Shown here piece by piece: positions 1 to 9,421 of a DNA stretch of 64,000 nt. Within the stretch, counting starts at the first letter, position 1, and each line of letters starts with the position of its first letter. The notes under the pieces were generated by a model. That model had not been told where the DNA came from. It saw only the letters and a program-made list of their open reading frames with translations, and made no database searches. The position numbers and the translations under genes are program-made. This DNA is from Desulfobulbaceae bacterium (GTDB taxonomy: Bacteria > Desulfobacterota > Desulfobulbia > Desulfobulbales > Desulfocapsaceae): positions 1 to 64,000 of the forward strand of contig JAABSV010000018.1 in NCBI GenBank assembly GCA_011390165.1, in the 5' to 3' direction.

Positions 1-2
1 TT

Positions 3-92
3 CGTGAAACGAGTAACGTCTGTACATTCGACAAAGACGGGAAACAATACTTGCACGAGAAAGATTGCCAAAAAAAATACATGAAAAAATGA
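3..92 (+). CDS. possible 3' end of an unidentified gene
   Basis: An open frame enters from the left edge and ends at TGA 90-92, giving 29 residues that are hydrophilic and rich in Lys, Asp and Cys, as at the end of a small secreted or soluble protein. The other two frames look less protein-like. No family is recognised. It could be chance; the beginning of the gene lies outside the window. Confidence 0.3.
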   Translation, partial: RETSNVCTFDKDGKQYLHEKDCQKKYMKK

Positions 93-434
93 TTTACTCT
101 TGGATCAAAATAACGAGATAGGATGGGAGTTATCTTTTATCTACTTCTCCGGTCTCTACTCTTTGACGTGAGACACTATCACTGGTAGTCGCAATCTGCC
201 TTACGCTGGCAAGGTTTGAGGCTATTCCTGAACACCCTCACGCTCGCCATTGTTTACCTCGCCGAACTCACCTCCCCACGCTCTCAGCCTTGTCCGGGTC
301 GGCTATTCAGTGGTTATAAGCCGTCTTGCCCGGTACACGGCAATCGAGGCGCGCGTGCTACCGGCGCTGGTGCCGCACCGGAGCCTGGTGAGCAAGGTGT
401 CTTCCCGGGGCCCCGTATGCCGATGGCGGAAGGA
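93..434. other. intergenic stretch with no recognised gene
   Basis: This stretch lies between the possible gene end at the left edge and the stop of the M42 peptidase gene. Open frames here are short and have no recognisable motif. I see no tRNA and no clear hairpin followed by a T-run. It should hold the 3' end signals of the minus-strand osmoprotectant operon, but none is obvious by eye. Confidence 0.5.
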
Positions 435-1571
435 TCAGCGATTGACGGGGCGGTCTTCGGAGGAATTCTGGATGAGCGGATAGCTCTTCTCCTCGCCGAT
501 AACGTTCTTCCCCTGAGAGAAAAGCGGCGCAGAGAGGAGATAGGCGGCAACCAGCGCGGCCACGCTGGTCAGGGAGTCGACATGGACCCGCTCATAGCCG
601 TGGGAGGCGTCGAGTCCGTAGCAGATCAGCGCGGTCCTGATATCGTTGCCCGCTTCCAGGGCGGCTGCGGCATCGCTTCGGTAGTGGAGAAAAACATCGC
701 GGCTGAACTTGATCTCCTGGTCCATGCAGAGCTGGAGGAGATGACCGGTCAGGTGCCGGTCAAACGGGCCGCTGGAATCTTTCATTGAGATGGTCACCCC
801 GAACTCACTGGTGTTCTGGTCCGGTGCGACGATGCCGTTGTCGACCGAGACCATTTCGGCGACGGTGCCGCGCAGGATATGCGAGGCGCCAACGCCAACC
901 TCCTCGGAGATGGTGAAGAGCAGCGAGCTGTCCAGCTCCGGCTTGGTCCCGCTTTCCATCAGTGCCCGTGCGGCGGCGAGGATTGCCGCAACCCCGGCCT
1001 TGTCGTCCAGGAAACGGGAATTGACAAAGCCGCTGTCGCTGATGGCCATCGCGGTGGAAAAGGAGATATAATCGCCGACCCGGATGCCAAGATCCCACAG
1101 GGTGTCGATGGAGGAACTGACTTCGTCGATGCGCACTTCCAGGTTCGACCAGGCCGACGGCTGTTGATCGACTTCCTCGTTATAACGGTGTCCCGAAGCC
1201 TTGAGCGGCAGGACCGTGCCGTCGACGATGCGCTCATTGTCACAATGGATACGCACTCGGGCGCCTTCGGCGAAACGGGCGGACCAGGTGCCGATAGGGA
1301 CGATGGCCAGGCGGCCGTTTGGCTTCAAGCTCCTGACCATCCCGCCCAAGGTGTCGAGGTGGGCGACCACGGCGCGGCGTGGTTTCTTGACCCGGCCCGG
1401 CAGATGGGCCCGAATGGCGCCCCGGCGGGTTAATTCGTAGGCGATGGACAGGGTGTCGAGTTCGCTGCAGACGGTCCGGACGATGTCGTCGGTCATGCCG
1501 CTCGGGCTGGGAATGGCCAACAGACGGCTGAGGACGTCAAGCAGATAGTCTTGGTTGATAGGCGTAATCAC
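435..1571 (-). CDS. NAGGN-system M42 family metallopeptidase
   Basis: This 378-residue protein belongs to the M42 (glutamyl aminopeptidase/cellulase M-like) family and matches the subgroup that always travels with asnO and ngs in osmoprotectant loci. Visible metal-site motifs are VVAHLDT (about residue 68), FLDDKAG (about 190), ISEEVGVG (about 221) and a late DASHGYERVH (about 330). The start ATG lies 6 bases after the ngs stop, so it is the third gene of the operon. Known family members are di-metal aminopeptidases; in this context it may turn over or edit the N-acetylglutaminylglutamine amide pool, but its exact substrate has not been shown to my knowledge. Family and context are clear; the role is inferred. 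Confidence 0.88.
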   Translation of the reverse strand: MITPINQDYLLDVLSRLLAIPSPSGMTDDIVRTVCSELDTLSIAYELTRRGAIRAHLPGRVKKPRRAVVAHLDTLGGMVRSLKPNGRLAIVPIGTWSARFAEGARVRIHCDNERIVDGTVLPLKASGHRYNEEVDQQPSAWSNLEVRIDEVSSSIDTLWDLGIRVGDYISFSTAMAISDSGFVNSRFLDDKAGVAAILAAARALMESGTKPELDSSLLFTISEEVGVGASHILRGTVAEMVSVDNGIVAPDQNTSEFGVTISMKDSSGPFDRHLTGHLLQLCMDQEIKFSRDVFLHYRSDAAAALEAGNDIRTALICYGLDASHGYERVHVDSLTSVAALVAAYLLSAPLFSQGKNVIGEEKSYPLIQNSSEDRPVNR

Positions 1572-1577
1572 GGAATA

Positions 1578-3320
1578 TCAGGCAAAGATGTTTTTGGTTT
1601 GCGGAAAGAGCAGGTCGAGAAATTTTTCCACGGTGGGCTGCGGTTCGTGGTTGGCCAGTCCCGGTCGTTCGTTGGCCTCGATGATGACATACTCCTCCTG
1701 ACCGACGTCGGGAACGAGAAAATCGAAACCGACCACCGGCATCCGCAAGACCTTGGCCGCGGTAACGGCCACCTCGCGCAGCGTGGGATGCAGGTCCGCC
1801 GTTACATCGTGAATAGTCCCACCGGTGTGCAGGTTTGCCGTTTTGCGGACCTGCAGTTCCTGGCCGGCGGGCAGGACATGATCCAGCGCGTATCCCTGAT
1901 CATCGATGGTGCGCCGGGTCTCCTCGTCGATTGGGATGGTGCTTTCGCCGCCCGTGGCCGCCGCTCGCCGCCGGCTCTGTTTCTCGATGAGCTGCGCTAT
2001 GGTCAACTCACCGTTGCCTCTGATCCGAGCCGGTTTGCGCACTGCGGCCGCAACTACCTCTTCGGCGATGACGATGATGCGCAGGTCGGCACCGGTGACG
2101 AATTCTTCCAGGATGACTTTGTCGCAGAGCCTTGCCGCCCGGCCAACCGCGGATTCGATTTCGGCCGGATTGGTCAGGTCGACGAAGACGCCGGCCCCCT
2201 GTTCGCCGCGGGCCGGTTTGACCACCACCCGGGGGTATGTTTTGGCAAAGGCCTTGATACTGTCGAGTCCGGCCGCGATCTCCTGGGCGGGGACGCGAAG
2301 ACCGGCACCCTGCAGCATTGAGCGTGTGACGGCCTTGTCGTCGCACCAGCTCATGGCCACTGCCGAGGTGAGTTCGCTGAGCGATTCGCGGCAGGTGATG
2401 GTTCGGCCGCCGAGCGACAGCCGGAAATAGCCGTTTTCCGCATTGATGACCTCGACGCCGATACCGCGTCGGCGCGCTTCATCGGTGATGATCCTGGCGT
2501 AGATATTGAGTTGCTCTTCCGGGTCGGGACCGATAAACAACGGGGCGTTGATCGAGTTCTTCTTCTTGATGCAATAGACCGGCACCTGCTCGAAGCCGAG
2601 TTTGGCGTAGAGCGCGATCGCCTCCTTGTTGCTGTGCATGACTGACAGGTCGATGAATCGGCGGCCGTTTTCGATGCAGGCCACGATCAGTTCGCGAACG
2701 AGCGCTTCGCCGACCTTCGGGATCCGGCATTGCGGATCGACGGCCAGGGCCCAGAGGCTCGAGCCGTTATCAAGATCGTTGAACACCCGCTGATGGTCGA
2801 CGCCGGTAACGGCGCCGATGATCTCGTCGACACTGTCGTCGACGGCGACAAAGATCTGCAAGCGTTCATCCCGGCAGGCCTTGGCATAGAACCCCTGGTA
2901 TGCCGGGACCATGCCCCGGGCCTGGTATATCCTGTTGATGGCCGTTTCGCTGTCGCCGTCCTGCAGCGGCCGTACGGTCAGGCCGTCGAGACTGCACGGA
3001 TGGGCCCGGTAATTGCGAAAATCGAGACGATAGGTCAGGGACGGGTCGAGAAACAACTCCTGCGGCGCATAGGACACCACGACATGGGGATCCCGTATAT
3101 ACATCGCGACATCGCGCCGCCCCCGCTGCTCATCGCGAAAACTTTTCGCCAGCTGGCGCGGGTCGTCATAGGTTTGGCCGAAGATCAGCCGGCCCCAACC
3201 GCAATCGACGGAAACATCGGCCGGCACGGTGCCGGATGCAGCATCTTTGAGCGGCTTTCCCCAATGTTTCAGGGAGCACATGCAGGTCGGGTCGAGCGGG
3301 TTCTTACAGGGCTGTTCCAT
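1578..3320 (-). CDS. ngs: N-acetylglutaminylglutamine synthetase
   Basis: A 580-residue two-domain protein. An N-terminal GNAT acetyltransferase domain (about residues 95-270) is followed by an ATP-grasp ligase domain (about 300-575) with the nucleotide-binding stretch KPARGEQGAG near residue 367. This architecture is diagnostic for Ngs, which acetylates glutamine and joins it to a second glutamine to make N-acetylglutaminylglutamine, the precursor of the osmolyte NAGGN. A short Cys-rich start (PTCMC) precedes the domains. The start ATG has an AGGAAAG ribosome site. It lies directly downstream of asnO and 6 bases upstream of the M42 peptidase, so the three genes form one operon. Length is normal for the family. 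Confidence 0.93.
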   Translation of the reverse strand: MEQPCKNPLDPTCMCSLKHWGKPLKDAASGTVPADVSVDCGWGRLIFGQTYDDPRQLAKSFRDEQRGRRDVAMYIRDPHVVVSYAPQELFLDPSLTYRLDFRNYRAHPCSLDGLTVRPLQDGDSETAINRIYQARGMVPAYQGFYAKACRDERLQIFVAVDDSVDEIIGAVTGVDHQRVFNDLDNGSSLWALAVDPQCRIPKVGEALVRELIVACIENGRRFIDLSVMHSNKEAIALYAKLGFEQVPVYCIKKKNSINAPLFIGPDPEEQLNIYARIITDEARRRGIGVEVINAENGYFRLSLGGRTITCRESLSELTSAVAMSWCDDKAVTRSMLQGAGLRVPAQEIAAGLDSIKAFAKTYPRVVVKPARGEQGAGVFVDLTNPAEIESAVGRAARLCDKVILEEFVTGADLRIIVIAEEVVAAAVRKPARIRGNGELTIAQLIEKQSRRRAAATGGESTIPIDEETRRTIDDQGYALDHVLPAGQELQVRKTANLHTGGTIHDVTADLHPTLREVAVTAAKVLRMPVVGFDFLVPDVGQEEYVIIEANERPGLANHEPQPTVEKFLDLLFPQTKNIFA

Positions 3321-3338
3321 GGGTCTTTCCTGTCGGCC

Positions 3339-5111
3339 TCAGATCTGGTTCGTTTGCAGCCACATTTCCAGGAGCGCCGCCTGCCAGAGTTTCGAGCCGC
3401 GCAGCGGCGTCAGGTGTGCCTGCGGTTCGGCGAGCAGCGACTCGATATAGTCCTGTTGATACAGACCGCGTTGCCGGGCCGTATCGTTGGTCAGATAGCG
3501 TCTGACCAAATCAAGGTACGGCCCGTCGATATGCTTGAGTGCGGGTACCGGGAAATATCCCTTCGGGCGATCGATAACAGTGTCCGGTACGACCTGTCGG
3601 GCCGCCTCTTTGAGGATCCATTTGCCCGATTTGCCGACCTTGATCTCTGGCGGCATGCGGGCGGCAAGTTCAACCAGTTCATGGTCGAGAAAGGGCACCC
3701 GGGCCTCGAGACTGGCGGCCATGGTCATGTTGTCCACCCGTTTGACCGGATCATCGACGAGCATCACCGTGGTATCGAGACGCAGCGCCTTGGCTACCGG
3801 GTGCGTGGCTCCGGGGCGGGCGAAAAAATCCGCGACGTAGGCGCGGCTGAAATCGTCGTGCACCAGATCACTGCGGACCATCCGGGAGAATTCATCGTGG
3901 TCGCGGTCGAAAAACGAGCGGCAGTAGTCATCGACCGGACTGGTGCTGTCCAGAAGTTCCCGGTACCAGTGGTAGCCGCCGAACACTTCGTCAGCCCCCT
4001 GGCCGCTCTGCACCACCTTGACATGCTTGGCAACTTCTTGGGAGAGCAGGTAGAAACCGATATTGTCGTAACTGACCATCGGCTCGGACATGGCCGCGAT
4101 ACATCCCGGCAGATTGTCGAGCAGTCGTGCGGACTTGACGAAAATCTGGTGATGGTCGGTGGCGAAGTGCTCGGCGATGATGTCTGAATAGAAGAATTCG
4201 TCGCCCTTTTCGCCGCCGGCCGATTCGAAGCCGACGGAAAAGGTGTTCAGGCCGTTCTGCCCTTCGTCGGCCAGCAGGCCGACCAGCAGGCTGGAGTCGA
4301 CCCCGCCGGAGAGCAACACGCCGACCGGGACATCGGCGACCATCCGTCGCTTGACGGCGCGGCGCAACGTTTCGAGGAGCAGATCGGCCCATTGCGTGGT
4401 GGGCAGCGAGTTGTCCCGTTCGTCCGGTTCGATGGTGAGCTGCCAATAGGTGTGGTCCGTGCATCTGCCGTCGGGTTCGTAGGTGCGCAGCGTGGCCGGC
4501 GGCAGCTTGGTGATGCCGTTGAGGATGGTATGCGGCGCGGGTACGACGGCGTGCCAGTGCAGGTAATGGTGCAGGGCCTGCGGATTGATGCTGCGGTCGA
4601 TCGACCGGTCGGTGAGCAAGGCCGGCAGGCTGGAGGCGAAACGGAGGCGCTGGCCGGTGACGGACAGATAGAGCGGTTTGATGCCGAGCCGGTCGCGGGC
4701 CAGCACCAACCGGCCGCTGTCCCGTTCGTGAATGGCAAAGGCAAACATGCCGTTGAAGCGTTGCAGGCAGTCGGTTCCCCAGGCATGATATGCCTTGAGG
4801 ATGACCTCGGTGTCACCTTTGGAAAAAAAACGGTATCCGGCCTGCTCGAGTTCCGTCCGTAATTCACGGTAGTTGTAAATACAGCCGTTGAAGACGATGT
4901 CGAGGCCGAGAAAGGGATCGCTCAGGGGTTGTCGCGACTGTTCGCTGAGGTCGATGATCTTCAGCCGGCGATGGCCGAGAATTGTCTCGTTCGTCAGCAA
5001 CGTACCGGCGGCGTCAGGGCCGCGCGGAATCATTGCCGCCATCATCCCCTCCATGGCCGCAAGCGATGCCTGTTGATGGTCAAAGCGAAATTCGCCAGCT
5101 ATCCCACACAT
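3339..5111 (-). CDS. asnO: N-acetylglutaminylglutamine amidotransferase (AsnO)
   Basis: An asparagine-synthetase-like protein of 590 residues. The start at 5111 is fixed by the sequence MCGIAGE: in this family Cys2 becomes the N-terminal glutaminase nucleophile. The open frame extends 32 codons further upstream, but that would bury the cysteine. The class II glutaminase domain covers about residues 1-210, and the PP-loop ATP site SGGVDSS lies near residue 265. In the NAGGN pathway it amidates the dipeptide made by Ngs. First gene of a three-gene minus-strand operon, with a promoter-like sequence about 200 bases upstream. Paralogy with asparagine synthetase AsnB is the main alternative, but the ngs and M42 neighbours settle it. 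Confidence 0.93.
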   Translation of the reverse strand: MCGIAGEFRFDHQQASLAAMEGMMAAMIPRGPDAAGTLLTNETILGHRRLKIIDLSEQSRQPLSDPFLGLDIVFNGCIYNYRELRTELEQAGYRFFSKGDTEVILKAYHAWGTDCLQRFNGMFAFAIHERDSGRLVLARDRLGIKPLYLSVTGQRLRFASSLPALLTDRSIDRSINPQALHHYLHWHAVVPAPHTILNGITKLPPATLRTYEPDGRCTDHTYWQLTIEPDERDNSLPTTQWADLLLETLRRAVKRRMVADVPVGVLLSGGVDSSLLVGLLADEGQNGLNTFSVGFESAGGEKGDEFFYSDIIAEHFATDHHQIFVKSARLLDNLPGCIAAMSEPMVSYDNIGFYLLSQEVAKHVKVVQSGQGADEVFGGYHWYRELLDSTSPVDDYCRSFFDRDHDEFSRMVRSDLVHDDFSRAYVADFFARPGATHPVAKALRLDTTVMLVDDPVKRVDNMTMAASLEARVPFLDHELVELAARMPPEIKVGKSGKWILKEAARQVVPDTVIDRPKGYFPVPALKHIDGPYLDLVRRYLTNDTARQRGLYQQDYIESLLAEPQAHLTPLRGSKLWQAALLEMWLQTNQI

Positions 5112-5631
5112 GGTAGATATCCCGTATATGAATTTGATAAGATTGATGAATAGAGGTACGGACCGGTTGTCGTACTCGCAGCGGTTGGCTCGGGTATATG
5201 GCGACACCGCATCCGCGGCTGTTCTCTGGCGCTAGGAGTGTAAAGCAAAAGATTCAGGCTGTCGGTGCGCTGGTTGCCGGAGAAAAAAGTTTGTACAAAA
5301 CAATTTTACAAGATATCTTTTCTGCCGCGATTTGTCAAGAGAGCGGCAAGCAGCTTCTCCTCTCTTTCAAGGTTTCTCCTCAAGATTCTGGAGAACTGTA
5401 CGTGAAAGGCCATATCCTGAAGGGGTCTCGGAAGCTGTGTGTCAATCGGTCACGCTAAACGATTTGATCGTGCCACCGCACCGATCACGGTCTTTTTTGC
5501 CAATGGACCAACTCTTGCGCCACTTGCTTGTCTTATGGCTCCAGCCTGCCGTTACCTGCAACAACAGTGAGTCTGCCTCAAAAGGTGGTCTGTAAAAAGG
5601 TTGGGTGTAGTTCATTTGCACAACCTGCGAG
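5112..5631. other. 520-base intergenic region upstream of asnO
   Basis: This region separates asnO from the downstream end of the nitroreductase gene. Apart from the promoter-like hexamers at 5310-5338 I see only short open frames without motifs. It is AT-richer than its neighbours around 5285-5325. Confidence 0.5.
5310..5338 (-). promoter_or_regulatory. putative sigma70 promoter of the asnO-ngs-M42 operon
   Basis: On the minus strand a perfect TTGACA (bases 5338-5333) is followed after 17 bases by TATCTT (5315-5310), four of six matches to the -10 consensus. Transcription would begin near 5303, leaving a leader of roughly 190 nt before asnO. Prediction by eye only. Confidence 0.5.
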
Positions 5632-6141
5632 TTACCAGTTTTCAGAATGAATTAACGAGTCGTTATACCTGTCCATCGCCTTGAACTCAGTATCAGGCCA
5701 GCCGACCGGTACTATGGCAAAAGGGTATATTGCAGCGGGAATGGCAAAGAGTGTTCTCATTCCCTCCATACGGTCTTTGAGCGGATAAACCCCAACCCAT
5801 ACGGTGCCAAGCCCAAGATCTCTGGCCGCCAATAGCATATTTTGCAGCGCTGCCGAGCAGTCCTGCGGCCAAAAGTCGGGCCATTTCGTATGATTCGGGT
5901 CCCCGCAGACAACTATTGCTACAGGTGCAATTTTGAGCATTGACGCGTATGGATGAAATTCCGGCACCTTTGCCATCTTTTCCCGGTCTCGTGTGACAAT
6001 GAAGTGCCATGGCTGTTGATTGCCGGCAGAAGGAGCCATCATTGCCGCCCTGATAATCTTATCTATCATTATCTCATTTACGTCTTTCTCCACGTAATTC
6101 CTGACACTTCTTCTTGTTGAAATAACATCGAATAATTCCAT
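5632..6141 (-). CDS. nitroreductase family protein
   Basis: A 169-residue FMN-dependent nitroreductase-family oxidoreductase. It has the N-terminal STRRSVRNY motif (FMN phosphate contact) at about residues 9-17, APSAGNQQPW near residue 37, and the C-terminal LGLGTVWVGVYP region near residue 108. Length is typical of the short single-domain type common in anaerobes. It stands alone, with a degraded IS66 remnant immediately upstream, so it has no operon context. The substrate cannot be told from sequence; members reduce quinones, flavins, nitro compounds or enones with NAD(P)H. Confidence 0.85.
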   Translation of the reverse strand: MELFDVISTRRSVRNYVEKDVNEIMIDKIIRAAMMAPSAGNQQPWHFIVTRDREKMAKVPEFHPYASMLKIAPVAIVVCGDPNHTKWPDFWPQDCSAALQNMLLAARDLGLGTVWVGVYPLKDRMEGMRTLFAIPAAIYPFAIVPVGWPDTEFKAMDRYNDSLIHSENW

Positions 6142-6665
6142 GTAAGCACCATGCGATAGATCTTTTTTGTCCGTATTCGGCGACTAAACCACACTGGCCC
6201 AGGGCATAATTGACGGCAATGCCCAGCAGGCTCCTTGGCACAACCTGGGTCGTTTTTTTTGCGTAGCCAGGTGAGGAAGCAGGTTAAGATTGGTTTGTCT
6301 TTTTCCCGGCGCAAGGCGAGCAGTTGGTCTGATGAAAGTTTCTTTTGTCTTGCCTCAGACTCGATTCGATAGACCATTCCGATATAGCTCTAGGCCACAT
6401 CGGCACTTCCTGTTTTGCCAGACACCTTGCCGCTGCCTTTCTTTGCCTCGTCGAAGTTCCGCCGTACATGGGCCAGGCTGCCGGCATGGGTAATATCCGG
6501 CTGCCGGTCAGATAATCATAGCCGCCATTACCATCGGTCTGTACGATTCCGTAATAGCCGTCAAGCAACTCCTTGGCCAGCGTTGCCGAACGGCTCGAAG
6601 CGTAATGGTACAAGATTCGAGGTGTTGCGGGCGACCCTCCCCCTCTTCAACTTTCTCCTCTTCCG
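6142..6665 (-). pseudogene. IS66-family transposase remnant (tnpC)
   Basis: Two out-of-frame pieces on the minus strand resemble the C-terminal half of IS66 transposases. The upstream piece reads LYHYASSRS then GYYGIVQTDGNGGYDYL, the typical IS66 stretch ahead of the second catalytic region. The downstream piece reads VYRIESEARQKKLS, LRREKDKPIL and then a degraded LLG-NYALGQ-like region. At least two frameshifts and several stops separate them. The N-terminal half and the small tnpA/tnpB partners are absent, and no terminal inverted repeats were recognised. A dead insertion sequence. Confidence 0.75.
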
Positions 6666-7157
6666 GCTCGATCTCAGCCGGACAATCATCCGTTTCAACT
6701 CTTCCGGGCATCGGGCAGGATGGTTTCGGCTTCAGCTCTCATGCCACAAACTTACTCCTATATCACGATCAATTCATTAATAATGAGTCGTTCCGGTTTT
6801 GAAAGGCTGGCCGGAAAGGACGAAAGGATGGGGGGGGGGCCGTCTCCTGTCGACACATGTGGAGGAATAAATATTGAGCCGTATGATGATGGGTGGCCAG
6901 AGTATGAGGAGCGCTTTGTTGATGTGCAAACATTGTGAGCTTGCATGGATCGGGCAAGTATTGTCACAGCAGAAAATTTGTAGAAATCCTGACATTCTGA
7001 GATGTTAATATTAATCAGTGATTTCTGTTTTATACGAATCAACCGATTGAAATATCCAGTGTGGAGGCGTGGCGGAAATGACAGTTGGCGGGTGTGATAC
7101 ACGAGTTGAGTTTTAACGAGAAAACCTTGCAAGATTGAGGTGGAACAGAGACGCTGA
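6666..7157. other. intergenic stretch without a supported gene
   Basis: This lies between the IS66 remnant and a truncated PAS gene. It includes a run of ten G at 6831-6840 and several short frames. None has a recognised motif; one of about 45 codons around 6866-7005 has a CKHC pair but no clear start signal. Probably scar sequence left by insertion and decay. Confidence 0.4.
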
Positions 7158-7568
7158 ATGTCAAAAGTAGAGCAGTTATTGCCAGAGAGCGAGGAAAAAT
7201 TTAAATGTATTTATCATCAATCGCCCATTGCCATTGAGATATTTGACGCCGAAGGAGTGCTGGTTGACGCGAATCCTCAATGCCTGGAAATCTTAAGCAT
7301 AAACGATTTGAGCGAAGTGAAAGGCTTCAAACTATTCGATGACCCGAATCTGCCGCAGGTTGCAAAAGAAAATTTTCTCCAAGTTGTTTCGGTTTCTTAT
7401 GCTCATGAATTTGATTCCTTGATCTTGAACGGAAATTCGAATATTTCAAGGAAGCCATCAAAGAGTACGGCCGGAACTGTGCAAAGGAGTCTGCACAGGC
7501 ACAGCGGATTTTTTGGAAAAGAGAGCGGATGTTTTGTTGTCGTATGCCCTGCCGATGGCCGTCCGTGA
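7158..7568 (+). pseudogene. truncated PAS-domain protein
   Basis: Residues 1 to about 85 form a PAS sensor domain (SEEKFKCIYHQSPIAIE, then VLVDANPQCLEIL), like the N-terminal input domain of a histidine kinase or diguanylate cyclase. The similarity stops after HEFDS, where a short sequence shared with repeats in the gap-pgk operon begins (about 7420-7455). The last 50 residues do not resemble a PAS continuation, and no output domain follows. I read it as a sensor gene cut off by a rearrangement. If translated, the product would be a 136-residue PAS-only protein. Function unknown. Confidence 0.55.
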
Positions 7569-7640
7569 GTGGATATGCCGCCTGCCGGGCAGTCCGGGTA
7601 AATTTCTTCTTGCTTGACGGGCTAGGGCGAAACGGGTAGT

Positions 7641-7740
7641 AGTGTTCCGTACCTGGGGGAGTCCTACGGACTGAGAGTTTCGCTGCCAGCGAACGACCCT
7701 TTGAACCTGATCCGGCTGATACCGGCGTAGGGAACGGACC
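7641..7740 (+). ncRNA. TPP riboswitch (THI element)
   Basis: The conserved THI-box cores are present: CTGAGAG at 7671-7677, and ACCCTTTGAACCTGATC followed by a short stem and GTAGGGAA at 7696-7734. GTTCC (7644-7648) can pair with GGAAC (7732-7736) as the closing helix. It lies about 100 bases upstream of the chosen thiC start, and is expected to shut off thiC when thiamine pyrophosphate is plentiful. Confidence 0.93.
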
Positions 7741-7844
7741 GATTGAGCAGCTCCTCCGCGCAGCACTTCTCGCCCCCGCCCCTGCATTTTCCGTTTGCCG
7801 TTGACGATTTTTATCCGCCATTTTACGCAACTGAAGGGGTGTTC

Positions 7845-9143
7845 ATGAAGACCCAGATGGAATACGCCCGTGCCGGCACGGTCACGGAAAAAATGCGCCT
7901 TGCCGCCCTCGAAGCGAGGATTGACCCTGATGAGCTTTGCCTGAATATTGCCAGTGGCAGTACCCTCATCTGCCACAACAACCGCCACAGCAACGGCAGA
8001 CCGTTAGCCGTTGGCAAAGGGATCCGGACCCGGGTGAACGCCAATATCGGCACAAGCAGGGACGACACCTCCATAGAACGCGAACTGGCCAAAGCGCATA
8101 CGGCGGTGCGGGCCGGCGCCGATGCCCTGATGGACCTCTCCACCGGTGGCCCCATCGACCAGATACGTCAGGCAATTATTCGGGAGATCCCGACCTGCAT
8201 CGGTTCGGTTCCCCTCTATCAGGCGGCCTGTGAATGCGTTCGCCAGGGCAAACCAATCGTGGCAATGACGGTCGACGATATTTTTGCCGGAATCAAAAAA
8301 CATCTCGACGACGGCGTTGATTTTATCACCGTCCATTGTGGGGTCACCCGCAGAACCCTTGAGATCATGGACCGGGAAGGGAGGGTCATGGAGGTGGTTT
8401 CCCGCGGCGGTTCCTTTACCTGTGCCTGGATGGAGCACAACAACCAGGAGAACCCGCTATACGAGCAGTTCGACCGCCTGCTTGACCTGGTTCGTCCGTA
8501 TGACGCAACCCTCTCCCTCGGCGACGGTTTTCGGCCCGGCTCGATCTGTGATGCCACAGACCGCGCCCAGATTCATGAACTGATGCTTTTGGGTGAGCTG
8601 ACTCAAAAGGCCTGGGAGAAAGATATCCAGGTAATGATAGAAGGCCCCGGCCATGTGCCCTTAAACCAGATACGGGCAAATATCGAGTTGCAGAAGAGGC
8701 TCTGCCATGGGGCACCCTTCTACGTCCTGGGCCCCCTGGTCACCGACATCGCGCCAGGCTATGACCATATCACCAGCGCAATTGGTGGGGCACTGGCCGC
8801 AGCGGCGGGAGCTGACTTCCTCTGTTATGTAACCCCCAGCGAGCACCTCTGCCTGCCAAACGAGGATGATGTCCACCAGGGCGTCATGGCAGCACGCATC
8901 GCCGCCCATGCGGCCGACATCGCCTTAGGTCTTCCAGGTGCGATGGCCTGGGATAAACAGATGTCAACCGCCCGCAAAGATCTTGACTGGCCGGCCCAGT
9001 ACGCACTGGCCCTGGACCCGGAACTGGCGAGAGCCAGGCGGCAGGCCACGGCGGAAAAGGCCGACAGCCATGGTGGCTGCACGATGTGCGGAGAGTTCTG
9101 CGCCTACAAGTTGATGAACAAAAGAAAAGAGAATACCTGCTGA
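7845..9143 (+). CDS. thiC: phosphomethylpyrimidine synthase ThiC
   Basis: ThiC is the radical-SAM enzyme that turns aminoimidazole ribotide into hydroxymethylpyrimidine phosphate for thiamine synthesis. The start is set at 7845 (MKTQMEYAR), which has GAAGGGG upstream; the frame runs 34 codons further back, but that part is not family-like and overlaps the riboswitch region. At 432 residues it is the short form common in anaerobes, without the extra N-terminal domain of the E. coli protein. The C-terminal cluster motif C-x2-C-x4-C is present in TMCGEFC, near residue 417. Controlled by the TPP riboswitch directly upstream. No other thi gene is adjacent. Confidence 0.96.
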   Translation: MKTQMEYARAGTVTEKMRLAALEARIDPDELCLNIASGSTLICHNNRHSNGRPLAVGKGIRTRVNANIGTSRDDTSIERELAKAHTAVRAGADALMDLSTGGPIDQIRQAIIREIPTCIGSVPLYQAACECVRQGKPIVAMTVDDIFAGIKKHLDDGVDFITVHCGVTRRTLEIMDREGRVMEVVSRGGSFTCAWMEHNNQENPLYEQFDRLLDLVRPYDATLSLGDGFRPGSICDATDRAQIHELMLLGELTQKAWEKDIQVMIEGPGHVPLNQIRANIELQKRLCHGAPFYVLGPLVTDIAPGYDHITSAIGGALAAAAGADFLCYVTPSEHLCLPNEDDVHQGVMAARIAAHAADIALGLPGAMAWDKQMSTARKDLDWPAQYALALDPELARARRQATAEKADSHGGCTMCGEFCAYKLMNKRKENTC

Positions 9144-9421
9144 TACTGTCATCGCAGCCATTGGCGCGATTCATGCGGCAAGCGCCAACCTGGTCTGATG
9201 TCCTGTATCCGAGCCCTGAGCCCCCTCACCGCCGCTGGATGCGGGCAACTATGGTGCCGGCAAGGTGCCGGAAAAATCGACGGAGCTTGACTCTCGGAGC
9301 GGCGGCTCCTATCGTGCTCTCGAGCTTCTCACCTGGGGAGCGTATTGAGGCCCCATCCGGTCGCGTTGAGGCGTGGCAGGTGGACGAAAAACCAAAGAGT
9401 GCAACGAGCTGAGGAACGAGG

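Noticed and set aside
2730-4187. 485-codon plus-strand frame opposite ngs and asnO
   Set aside because: Antisense to two enzymes with complete catalytic motifs.
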